Source: Alphaproteobacteria bacterium (GTDB lineage: Bacteria > Pseudomonadota > Alphaproteobacteria > MED-G09). From it: a stretch of 10,311 nucleotides of DNA. Location of the stretch: assembly GCA_018658685.1 (NCBI GenBank), contig JABHUT010000059.1:1-10311 (forward strand), read 5' to 3'. The notes beneath the pieces were generated by a model. The model did no database searches. It worked only from the letters and a program-made list of their open reading frames with translations, and had not been told where the DNA came from. Numbering within the stretch: the stretch's first letter is position 1; every line of letters begins with the position of its first letter. Position numbers and translations under genes: made by a program. This document shows positions 1 through 5,194 of this stretch, in pieces.

Positions 1-11
1 AAACCCATTTT

Positions 12-761
12 TTAATTACTTATTGATAGTTGATAAAGTGATATAGCAGCGCTTGCACTAACGTTTAATGTAGAAAATTCATCATTAGTTTTATTCTCAA
101 TTACCGCCATTATATCACACTTAGTCTTTGTTAGCCTCCTCAAGCCTTTCCCTTCAGACCCCATTACCAAAACTCTTGGTTGGTCATCGTCTAACTTAAT
201 GCTATTCATTTTTGATTCCCCAAGCTCATCTAGTCCTATAATTATAAAACCTTTCTTTGACAGTGAAGTTAAGGTTGATGCTAAATTAGTTACCTCAACT
301 ATATTTATATATTCTAGCGCACCTGAGGCAGCCTTTGCAAGAGAACCCGTTTCTCCTGGACTATGTTTTTTGGTTGTTATTATTGACGATGCTCCAAATA
401 CTTTTGAGGATCTCATTATTGCCCCAATATTTTGAGGATCTGTGACCTGATCTAGCGCAACTATAAGTTTTGAGCTTGTAACTTCGTTTAGCCCCTTTTT
501 TTGCAAAGGTAGAGTTTCTAAAACAAACCCTTGGTGCGTAACAATTTGTTGTTGAAATAATTTGTCAATATCATTCAAATGCAGAATTTTAAATGGATGT
601 TGAGATAAAACGTTCAGATGATCCATGTAGATTTTATTTTTTTCAGTTAGATATAATTTCTTTATTATTCTTTTAGGATTCTTTAATGCAGATAACACTG
701 CGTGATGGCCCCACAAATAGTGAGGAGTCTTTTTGTTCTTATTATCGTTGTTTTTTCTCAT
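12..761 (-). CDS. rlmB: 23S rRNA (guanosine-2'-O-)-methyltransferase RlmB (SpoU/TrmH family)
   Basis: This 249-residue protein belongs to the SPOUT (TrmH/SpoU) class of trefoil-knot methyltransferases. The RlmB subgroup uses S-adenosylmethionine to methylate the 2'-O of G2251 (E. coli numbering) in the 23S rRNA P loop. The N-terminal substrate-binding domain starts with the typical WGHHAVLSAL at residues 17-26. The three SpoU motifs follow: DQVTDPQNIGAIMRS at 104-118 (conserved Asn111 and Arg117), VLVMGSEGKGL at 197-207 (Glu203) and STLNVSASAAI at 230-240 (Asn233). The length is normal for RlmB. The stretch before motif 3 (about 219-229) reads AVIENKTNDEF, whereas relatives usually have an Ile-Pro...Gly pattern, so it is somewhat divergent. 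The ATG is preceded by only a weak ribosome-binding site (GTGAAA). The gene is divergent from the tRNA-tuf cluster. A TrmH-family relative acting on another rRNA or tRNA site is the main alternative. Confidence 0.9.
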   Translation of the reverse strand: MRKNNDNKNKKTPHYLWGHHAVLSALKNPKRIIKKLYLTEKNKIYMDHLNVLSQHPFKILHLNDIDKLFQQQIVTHQGFVLETLPLQKKGLNEVTSSKLIVALDQVTDPQNIGAIMRSSKVFGASSIITTKKHSPGETGSLAKAASGALEYINIVEVTNLASTLTSLSKKGFIIIGLDELGESKMNSIKLDDDQPRVLVMGSEGKGLRRLTKTKCDIMAVIENKTNDEFSTLNVSASAAISLYQLSISN

Positions 762-788
762 TATTTCACATTTTTTTAATTATATGAA

Positions 789-817
789 TTTATAAAATTT
801 CTTGTTAATAATAACAA
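789..817 (-). promoter_or_regulatory. Candidate rlmB promoter
   Basis: Read on the minus strand there is a TTGTTA hexamer (plus positions 812-817), a 17-base spacer and TATAAA (plus positions 789-794). This fits a sigma-70-type promoter and would give a short 5' leader of about 20 bases before the rlmB start at 761. An overlapping TATAAT (plus 779-784) is a better -10 match but has a poorer -35. The region is extremely AT-rich, so chance matches are likely. Confidence 0.3.
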
Positions 818-818
818 G
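801..818. repeat. Perfect 7-4-7 inverted repeat in divergent intergenic region
   Basis: CTTGTTA (801-807) and TAACAAG (812-818) are exact reverse complements around an ATAA loop. The palindrome overlaps the candidate -35 of the rlmB promoter. It has no adjoining T tract placed to act as a terminator for any known transcript. It could be a protein-binding operator or a chance palindrome in AT-rich DNA. Confidence 0.6.
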
Positions 819-886
819 CAGAAGATATTTAATGGATTTTTTTAGAATTTAATATATTCTTTTTTTTAATAAATGAATTCTAGGTA

Positions 887-915
887 TTGACTTTCGTCGC
901 AGAAGGCACAATAAA
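887..915 (+). promoter_or_regulatory. Candidate promoter of the tRNA-Tyr/tRNA-Gly/tuf operon
   Basis: TTGACT at 887-892 is a good -35 match. A 17-base spacer follows, then AATAAA at 910-915 as a weak -10 (CAATAA at 909-914 with a 16-base spacer is the alternative). Transcription would start near 921 and give a leader of about 40 bases before tRNA-Tyr. The site is placed correctly for the strong promoter expected in front of a stable-RNA and tuf operon, and the spacer is GC-richer than its surroundings. It is inferred from sequence only. Confidence 0.5.
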
Positions 916-960
916 CCAATTCTGCTTTGGATTAAAGCGCTGGTAAGCTCTCTAAACTTT

Positions 961-1045
961 GGAGGGGTGCCCGAGTGGTTAAAGGGGACGGGCTGTAAAC
1001 CCGTTGGCTATGCCTACGTTGGTTCAAATCCAACTCCCTCCACCA
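961..1045 (+). tRNA. tRNA-Tyr(GTA)
   Basis: This 85-base class II tRNA has an acceptor stem GGAGGGG (961-967) paired with TCCCTCC (1035-1041; one G-T wobble), discriminator A and an encoded CCA at 1043-1045. The anticodon loop CTGTAAA lies at 993-999 with anticodon GTA at 995-997. The extended variable arm is characteristic of bacterial tRNA-Tyr. It is the first gene of the cluster and lies 30 bases upstream of tRNA-Gly. Confidence 0.97.
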
Positions 1046-1075
1046 GTTGAAGAGCTAGCAGGTGGTGAGTGATAG

Positions 1076-1149
1076 GCGGGTGTAGCTCAATGGTAGAGTA
1101 ACAGCCTTCCAAGCTGATGATGAGGGTTCGATTCCCTTCACCCGCTCCA
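1076..1149 (+). tRNA. tRNA-Gly(TCC)
   Basis: This 74-base tRNA has an acceptor stem GCGGGTG (1076-1082) paired perfectly with CACCCGC (1139-1145), discriminator T and encoded CCA (1147-1149). The anticodon loop CTTCCAA is at 1106-1112 with anticodon TCC at 1108-1110. The top pair of the anticodon stem (1101/1117, tRNA positions 27/43) is A-A, so only four anticodon-stem pairs form. The T stem also has one G-T pair. The Tyr-Gly-tuf order matches the tRNA genes preceding tufB in E. coli. Confidence 0.96.
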
Positions 1150-1167
1150 TTTTAATCCAAGGAGTGT

Positions 1168-1187
1168 AAGTTGGCGTTGCCAATTTT
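1168..1187 (+). terminator. Small hairpin with T-rich tail between tRNA-Gly and tuf
   Basis: TTGGC (1171-1175) and GCCAA (1179-1183) form a perfect 5-bp stem around a GTT loop. Pairing extends to 8 bp with G1170-T1184, A1169-T1185 and A1168-T1186. The downstream strand is T-rich (TTTTAGTTTAATTTT from 1184). It could be a weak intrinsic terminator or attenuator that lowers tuf output relative to the tRNAs, or a structure guiding tRNA 3' processing. No separate tuf promoter is obvious after it, so complete termination is unlikely. Confidence 0.4.
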
Positions 1188-1211
1188 AGTTTAATTTTGT
1201 GGAGTATAACT

Positions 1212-2402
1212 ATGTCTAAAGAAAAATTTGAACGTAACAAGCCTCATTGTAATATTGGAACAATTGGTCATGTCGATCATGGGAAAACTACCTTAACAGC
1301 TGCTATCACGAAAGTTTTAGCTGATGTTGGTGGTGCGGAATTTTCTGCCTTTGATCAGATTGATAATGCTCCTGAAGAAAGGGAAAGAGGTATTACAATT
1401 GCAACATCACATGTTGAATATGAAACAGATGGGCGTCATTATGCTCACGTTGATTGCCCTGGTCATGCCGACTATGTAAAAAACATGATAACTGGTGCTG
1501 CCCAAATGGATGGTGGTATCTTAGTTGTTTCTGCGGCTGACGGACCTATGCCTCAAACAAGAGAGCATATCCTTCTTGCAAGACAAGTGGGTGTTCCAGC
1601 TCTAGCTGTTTTCATGAATAAAGTCGATCAGGTTGATGATGAGGAGCTTCTTGAGCTTGTTGAGATGGAAATAAGAGAATTATTGAATGAATATGAATTC
1701 CCTGGTGATGATATTCCAATAGTTAAAGGATCTGCTCTTGCAGCCCTAGAAGGAAGAGATGATGCTATTGGTAAAGAAGCCATAATGGAACTTATGAAAC
1801 AAGTTGATGCATATATTCCTCAGCCTGAAAGACCAGTTGATCAACCTTTCTTAATGCCTATTGAGGATGTTTTCTCAATATCAGGACGAGGAACAGTTGT
1901 GACAGGCCGTGTTGAAAGAGGTGTAATTAACGTAAACGAAGAAATAGAAATCGTTGGAGTAAAAGAAACCCAAACTTCAGTTTGTACTGGCGTGGAAATG
2001 TTCCGTAAACTTCTTGATCAAGGAGAGGCTGGTGATAATGTTGGTATTCTTCTTAGAGGAGTTGAGCGTGAAGCAGTTGAAAGAGGTCAGGTTTTATGTA
2101 AACCAAAGTCCATAACGCCTCATACAAAATTTAAAGCAAGCGCTTATATTTTAACTAAAGAAGAGGGTGGAAGACATACACCTTTCTTTACTAACTATAG
2201 GCCTCAGTTTTATTTTAGAACAACAGACGTTACAGGCGTTGTAACTCTCCCTGCGGGAACTGAAATGGTTATGCCAGGCGACAATATCGAAGTAGATGTT
2301 GAGCTAATTGTTCCAATCGCTATGGAAGACAACCTTCGTTTTGCTATCCGTGAAGGCGGAAGAACAGTTGGTGCTGGTGTGGTTTCAGCAATTATCGAGT
2401 AG
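1212..2402 (+). CDS. tuf: Translation elongation factor Tu
   Basis: EF-Tu is the GTPase that carries aminoacyl-tRNA to the ribosomal A site. The protein is 396 residues, the usual alphaproteobacterial length. The P loop GHVDHGKT is at 19-26 and switch I has RGIT with Thr62. Switch II contains DCPGH at 81-85 with catalytic His85, and NKVD at 136-139 gives guanine specificity. Domain 1 runs to about residue 205, followed by beta-barrel domains 2 and 3. The frame is open from a TTG at 1197, but the ATG at 1212 is chosen: GGAG at 1201-1204 sits seven bases before it, and the protein then begins MSKEKFERNKPHCN, as in relatives. The gene is flanked by tRNA-Gly and, 13 bases after the stop, tRNA-Trp, so it is probably released from a mixed tRNA-mRNA transcript. 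Whether a second tuf copy exists elsewhere cannot be seen. Confidence 0.98.
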   Translation: MSKEKFERNKPHCNIGTIGHVDHGKTTLTAAITKVLADVGGAEFSAFDQIDNAPEERERGITIATSHVEYETDGRHYAHVDCPGHADYVKNMITGAAQMDGGILVVSAADGPMPQTREHILLARQVGVPALAVFMNKVDQVDDEELLELVEMEIRELLNEYEFPGDDIPIVKGSALAALEGRDDAIGKEAIMELMKQVDAYIPQPERPVDQPFLMPIEDVFSISGRGTVVTGRVERGVINVNEEIEIVGVKETQTSVCTGVEMFRKLLDQGEAGDNVGILLRGVEREAVERGQVLCKPKSITPHTKFKASAYILTKEEGGRHTPFFTNYRPQFYFRTTDVTGVVTLPAGTEMVMPGDNIEVDVELIVPIAMEDNLRFAIREGGRTVGAGVVSAIIE

Positions 2403-2415
2403 CTAGCTTTTTTGG

Positions 2416-2492
2416 AGGAGTGTAGCTCAATTGGCTAGAGCACCGGTCTCCAAAACCGGGGGTTGGGGGTTCGACTCCCTCCACTCCTGCCA
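2416..2492 (+). tRNA. tRNA-Trp(CCA)
   Basis: The acceptor stem AGGAGTG (2416-2422) pairs perfectly with CACTCCT (2482-2488), followed by discriminator G and encoded CCA (2490-2492). The anticodon stem CCGGT/ACCGG (2443-2447/2455-2459) encloses the loop CTCCAAA with anticodon CCA at 2450-2452. The D loop (AATTGGCTA) looks one base longer than the common form, giving 77 bases. It lies between tuf and secE with no terminator on either side, so it is likely processed from the same transcript. Confidence 0.97.
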
Positions 2493-2538
2493 AATAGGTG
2501 CAATTCGAAATTTTTGATGAGTAAATTGGAGAAGATAA

Positions 2539-2736
2539 ATGGCAAAAGTCGGTCCTTTAATGTTTATTCAACAGGTAAGAAATGAGGTTTCTAAGGTAAC
2601 ATGGCCTTCAAGAAATGAAACCACTCTTACGTCCGTTATAGTTATAATTTTTGCTATAATAGCGTCTCTATTCTTTTTTTTAAGTGATCAAGTTATGAGT
2701 TTTTTTATAAGACTTATTCTAGGTTTAGGAAGTTAA
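2539..2736 (+). CDS. secE: Preprotein translocase subunit SecE
   Basis: This 65-residue inner-membrane protein is the short, single-spanning form of SecE found in most bacteria outside enterics. SecE clamps SecY in the SecYEG protein-export channel. An amphipathic N-terminal helix leads into the family signature EVSKVTWPSR at residues 16-25. One hydrophobic membrane segment follows at about 31-48, with a short hydrophobic tail. GGAGAAG at 2528-2534 is a strong ribosome-binding site for the ATG. nusG starts three bases after the stop, the classic secE-nusG pairing, which implies co-translation. The small size and poor overall similarity typical of SecE make position and the WPSR motif the main evidence. 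Confidence 0.95.
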   Translation: MAKVGPLMFIQQVRNEVSKVTWPSRNETTLTSVIVIIFAIIASLFFFLSDQVMSFFIRLILGLGS

Positions 2737-2739
2737 TTT

Positions 2740-3276
2740 ATGACAAAAAGATGGTACATAATTCACGCTTACTCAAACTTTGAAAAAAAAGTGGCTGAAT
2801 CCGTTCAAGAGAGAGCCTCTCTTTCTGGTATCGAAGATCTTATTGAAGAGATTATCGTTCCTACAGAAGAGGTTGTTGAGCTTAGGAGAGGGAGAAAGGT
2901 CACTTCTGAAAAACGATTCTTTCCTGGGTATGTTTTAATTAAAATGGACTTAACTGATGAAGCTTTTCATTTGGTTAAAAATACTCCTAAGGTTACTGGA
3001 TTTTTAGGTTCAGATCACGGAACAAAACCACATCCTGTATCTCAAACAGAAATTGACAGAATTACCAATAGAGTTCAGGAGGGTATTGATAATCCTAAGC
3101 CTTCAATAATTTTTGAAATTGGAGAACAAGTAAGGGTGTCAGAAGGCCCCTTTGCATCTTTTAGTGGTTTCGTTGAAGAGGTTGATGAAGAAAAAACTAG
3201 ACTTAAGGTCGCAGTTTCTATATTTGGTCGTCCTACGCCTGTTGAACTTCAATACGGTCAAGTTGAGAAATTATAA
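2740..3276 (+). CDS. nusG: Transcription termination/antitermination factor NusG
   Basis: NusG binds the RNA polymerase clamp (beta and beta' subunits), suppresses pausing, and through its C-terminal domain contacts Rho or ribosomal protein S10. The protein is 178 residues. The NGN domain covers about 3-110: it begins RWYIIHAYSNFEKKVAE and contains the conserved FFPGYVLIKM at 60-69. A KOW domain spans about 127-160, including VRVSEGPFASFSGFVEEV and the family IFGR at 161-164. AGGAAG at 2727-2732, inside the end of secE, serves as its ribosome-binding site, so translation of the two genes is likely coupled. rplK follows after 12 bases without a visible terminator. Confidence 0.97.
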   Translation: MTKRWYIIHAYSNFEKKVAESVQERASLSGIEDLIEEIIVPTEEVVELRRGRKVTSEKRFFPGYVLIKMDLTDEAFHLVKNTPKVTGFLGSDHGTKPHPVSQTEIDRITNRVQEGIDNPKPSIIFEIGEQVRVSEGPFASFSGFVEEVDEEKTRLKVAVSIFGRPTPVELQYGQVEKL

Positions 3277-3288
3277 AGGTAATTAATT

Positions 3289-3717
3289 ATGGCAAAACAG
3301 ATTGATGGTTATTTAAAATTACAAGTTCCTGCCGGTGCGGCAAGTCCTTCACCTCCTATAGGACCTGCTTTAGGTCAAAGAGGTTTAAATATAATGGAAT
3401 TTGCAAAAGCCTTTAATGACAGAACAAAAGACGAAGAAAAAGGAACACCTTTACCAACGATAATTACTATTTTTTCTGATAAGTCGTTTACTTTTGTTGT
3501 TAAAACAGCTCCAACAAGTTACTTATTAAAAAAAGCGGCAAAAATAGACAAGGGTTGCGGTACTCCAGGAAGAGATACCTTGGGATCTGTAACAGTTTCG
3601 CAATGCAAAGAAATTGCTGAAATTAAAATGAAAGATTTAAATGCAAACGATTTAGATGCTGCAGTAAATATTGTAAAAGGTTCTGCAAGGTCTATGGGTA
3701 TGGAAGTTAGAGATTAA
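3289..3717 (+). CDS. rplK: 50S ribosomal protein L11
   Basis: L11 binds the GTPase-associated region of 23S rRNA at the base of the L7/L12 stalk and takes part in EF-Tu and EF-G function; in bacteria with RelA it is needed for the stringent response. The protein is 142 residues, a standard length. The N-terminal domain carries the proline-rich switch GAASPSPPIGPALGQRG at 16-32. The C-terminal rRNA-binding domain begins near residue 72 and ends with GSARSMGMEV at about 131-140. AAGG at 3276-3279, overlapping the nusG stop codon, is the likely ribosome-binding site. The gap to rplA is a single base, so the two are translationally coupled. Confidence 0.98.
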   Translation: MAKQIDGYLKLQVPAGAASPSPPIGPALGQRGLNIMEFAKAFNDRTKDEEKGTPLPTIITIFSDKSFTFVVKTAPTSYLLKKAAKIDKGCGTPGRDTLGSVTVSQCKEIAEIKMKDLNANDLDAAVNIVKGSARSMGMEVRD

Positions 3718-3718
3718 A

Positions 3719-4408
3719 ATGGCAAAAACTGGAAAAAGACACTTAGCAAACAAAGAGGGTATTAACCCTGAATCAGCTCTCGATCTTAAAGAGGCTGTGG
3801 CTTTAATTAAAAATAAGGCAAACTCTAAATTTGATGAAACAATAGAAGTTGCTCTAAACTTAAATATTGATCCTTCACAATCAGACCAAACTGTTCGTGG
3901 TGTAATTAACTTACCTAATGGTATTGGCAAGGATGTAAAGGTAGCTGTTTTTGCAAGAGGTGATTCAGCTGATAAGGCAAAAAGCGCTGGTGCAGATATA
4001 GTAGGAGCTGAAGAGTTAGTGGAGGAGGTAGCTTCAGGAAAAATTAATTTTGATCGCTGTATTTCTACTCCGGAAATGATGCCTTTGGTTGGTAAACTAG
4101 GAAAAGTTTTGGGTCCTAGGGGAATGATGCCCAATCCAAGAACCGGAACTGTTACAAATGATGTTGATGAAGCCGTTAAGTCTGCGAAGTCTGGAGCTGT
4201 TGAGTTTCGTGCTGAAAAAGGCGGTGTTATTCATGCTGGAATTGGAAAAGCTAGCTTTTCTGAAAAGGCAATTTCAGAAAATATTATAGAATTTATTGGT
4301 GCTGTTCGTAAAGAAAAACCGAGTGGCGCTAAAGGTACGTACATAAAAAAAGTTTCTCTGAGTTCTACAATGGGACCTGGAGTTAGTGTTGATACAGGGG
4401 CAATTTAA
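3719..4408 (+). CDS. rplA: 50S ribosomal protein L1
   Basis: L1 forms the mobile stalk near the E site of the 50S subunit and helps release deacylated tRNA. In E. coli it also represses translation of its own rplK-rplA mRNA. The protein is 229 residues, normal for the family. Domain I (N- and C-terminal parts) surrounds domain II, inserted at about residues 68-160. The L1 signature LGKVLGPRGMMPNP is at 127-140, and the C-terminus has the common VSLSSTMGPGV. The start codon is one base after the rplK stop, with no separate strong ribosome-binding site, so it depends on ribosomes finishing rplK. A structured, non-coding leader for rplJ follows. Confidence 0.98.
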   Translation: MAKTGKRHLANKEGINPESALDLKEAVALIKNKANSKFDETIEVALNLNIDPSQSDQTVRGVINLPNGIGKDVKVAVFARGDSADKAKSAGADIVGAEELVEEVASGKINFDRCISTPEMMPLVGKLGKVLGPRGMMPNPRTGTVTNDVDEAVKSAKSGAVEFRAEKGGVIHAGIGKASFSEKAISENIIEFIGAVRKEKPSGAKGTYIKKVSLSSTMGPGVSVDTGAI

Positions 4409-4423
4409 TTTCCTTTGTTTCAA

Positions 4424-4443
4424 GCATGCCATAATTGGTATGC
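4424..4443 (+). other. RNA hairpin 15 bases after rplA
   Basis: GCATGCC (4424-4430) pairs over seven base pairs (one G-T) with GGTATGC (4437-4443) around the loop ATAATT. No T tract follows, so it is not an intrinsic terminator. It could protect the 3' end of rplKA mRNA, mark a processing site between rplKA and rplJL, or be the first helix of the L10 leader. Confidence 0.5.
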
Positions 4444-4445
4444 AA

Positions 4446-4551
4446 CTGTCCTAGATTACGGGTGTTTTACTTAAAGTGTTTTTACACTCCTGTATGAGAC
4501 AGGTAGAGAGACGAATAAGAATTTTTCTTAATCGGTTCAATATCAGGACAG
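4446..4551 (+). promoter_or_regulatory. Probable L10 leader (L10/L12-binding autoregulatory mRNA domain)
   Basis: Ends of the domain close by a perfect 7-bp helix: CTGTCCT (4446-4452) with AGGACAG (4545-4551). Inside lie AGTGT/ACACT (4475-4479/4484-4488, TTTT loop), CCTGT/ACAGG (4489-4493/4499-4503) and TAAGAA/TTCTTA (4516-4521/4525-4530, TTT loop). The last is extended by CGA/TCG across an A-A mismatch (4512-4534). CCTGT can instead pair with ACGGG at 4458-4462, so two exclusive folds exist. In many bacteria the L10(L12)4 complex binds such a leader upstream of rplJ to repress rplJL. The call rests on position and helices; no family-model search was possible. Confidence 0.6.
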
Positions 4552-4557
4552 CTAGTT

Positions 4558-4594
4558 ATTCTATGAATAATTTTTTTTATTTGTAGAATTTTTT
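4558..4594 (+). terminator. 13-bp hairpin with T tract upstream of rplJ (candidate attenuator)
   Basis: The arms 4558-4570 and 4577-4589 pair over 13 consecutive positions (T4564-G4583 and G4565-T4582 are wobbles) around a loop of six T. Five more T follow the stem at 4590-4594. This has the form of an intrinsic terminator, although the stem is almost all A-T. It lies between the presumed L10 leader and the rplJ ribosome-binding site, where transcription attenuation of rplJL-rpoBC could occur. AT-rich sequence makes a chance structure possible. Confidence 0.5.
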
Positions 4595-4629
4595 GTTGGT
4601 AGACCTTGCTAGTTTATAAGGTTTGTTTT

Positions 4630-4633
4630 GGAG
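4630..4633 (+). promoter_or_regulatory. Ribosome-binding site fixing the GTG start of rplJ
   Basis: GGAG (within GGAGAAAG, 4630-4637) lies seven bases before GTG at 4641. It falls downstream of an in-frame TTG at 4623, so a TTG start would place the ribosome-binding site inside the coding region. This supports GTG as the true start. Confidence 0.8.
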
Positions 4634-4640
4634 AAAGTTT

Positions 4641-5159
4641 GTGGATAGAGCCAGTAAAGAAAAGATTGTTTCATCATTAAATAAAGCATTTGATGAGTCA
4701 AATTTTTTAATAGTAACTCAAAACGAGGGTTTAACAGTTGAAGAGATGTCTTCCTTAAGAAGAGATCTTAGAGAATCTAATACTTCCTTTAGAGTTGCTA
4801 AAAATAGTCTTGCTAAAATTGCAGCTAGTAAAACTGCTGCCGAGCCTTTGGAAGAATTATTTAACGGCCCTACAGCAATAGCTTTTTCTGACGAACTGAC
4901 ATCCTCTCCTAAAATTATTGTTGATTTTGCTAAAGATCATGAAAAATTATCAATAGTTGGCGGGTTAATGGATGGAAAATTAATTGATAGTGAGGTTATT
5001 AAGCAACTTGCAGCTCTTCCTTCAATGGATGAGTTAAGGTCTAAGATAGTCGGTGTTTTAAATGCCCCAGCAACAAAGGTTGCGGGTATATTAAGTCGCC
5101 CTGGCGGTCAGTTGGCTCAAGTTCTTAGTGCAAAAGCTCAACAAGAAGAAACTGCTTAA
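4641..5159 (+). CDS. rplJ: 50S ribosomal protein L10
   Basis: L10 anchors the L7/L12 dimers to 23S rRNA at the base of the ribosomal stalk and, in complex with L12, represses its own operon. With the GTG start the protein is 172 residues, begins MDRASKEKIV and matches the common alphaproteobacterial N-terminus and length. An in-frame TTG 18 bases upstream would add six residues (MFWRKF) and is rejected. The N-terminal rRNA-binding domain includes FRVAKNSLAKIA at 50-61. The C-terminal helix that carries L12 dimers begins after LPSMDELRSKIVGVLNAP at 126-143. The rare GTG start may lower initiation. rplL follows after 35 bases. Confidence 0.97.
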   Translation: MDRASKEKIVSSLNKAFDESNFLIVTQNEGLTVEEMSSLRRDLRESNTSFRVAKNSLAKIAASKTAAEPLEELFNGPTAIAFSDELTSSPKIIVDFAKDHEKLSIVGGLMDGKLIDSEVIKQLAALPSMDELRSKIVGVLNAPATKVAGILSRPGGQLAQVLSAKAQQEETA

Positions 5160-5194
5160 TTTATTTTAAAATATTAAATCGATAGGAGATTAAA

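Noticed and set aside
199..435. Open frame on the plus strand inside rlmB
   Set aside because: It is opposite a well-supported SpoU-family gene and has no recognisable domain. It is a shadow frame.
1055..1240. 61-codon minus-strand open frame over tRNA-Gly and the tuf start
   Set aside because: It reads antisense through a tRNA gene. Its MERVKGIEPSS-like stretch is the familiar spurious translation of an antisense tRNA-Gly, not a protein.
2401..2413. Palindromic AGCTAGCT followed by a run of six T right after the tuf stop, resembling a terminator
   Set aside because: The palindrome has no loop-forming spacer and no other stem pairs around it. It lies three bases before tRNA-Trp, so it cannot be a usable hairpin terminator.
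3652..4134. 160-codon minus-strand open frame across rplK/rplA
   Set aside because: It is antisense to two unmistakable ribosomal protein genes and its product matches no recognised family; codon structure is explained by rplK and rplA.
4551..4614. GCTAGTT direct repeat at 4551-4557 and 4608-4614 flanking the rplJ leader hairpin
   Set aside because: Seven-base repeats at this distance are common by chance, and nothing suggests target-site duplication or an inserted element.
4592..4620. TTTGTT/TTGTTG and TATAAG as an rplJ promoter
   Set aside because: The -35 match is poor, and transcription would begin next to the ribosome-binding site at 4630, leaving almost no leader and bypassing the structured region.
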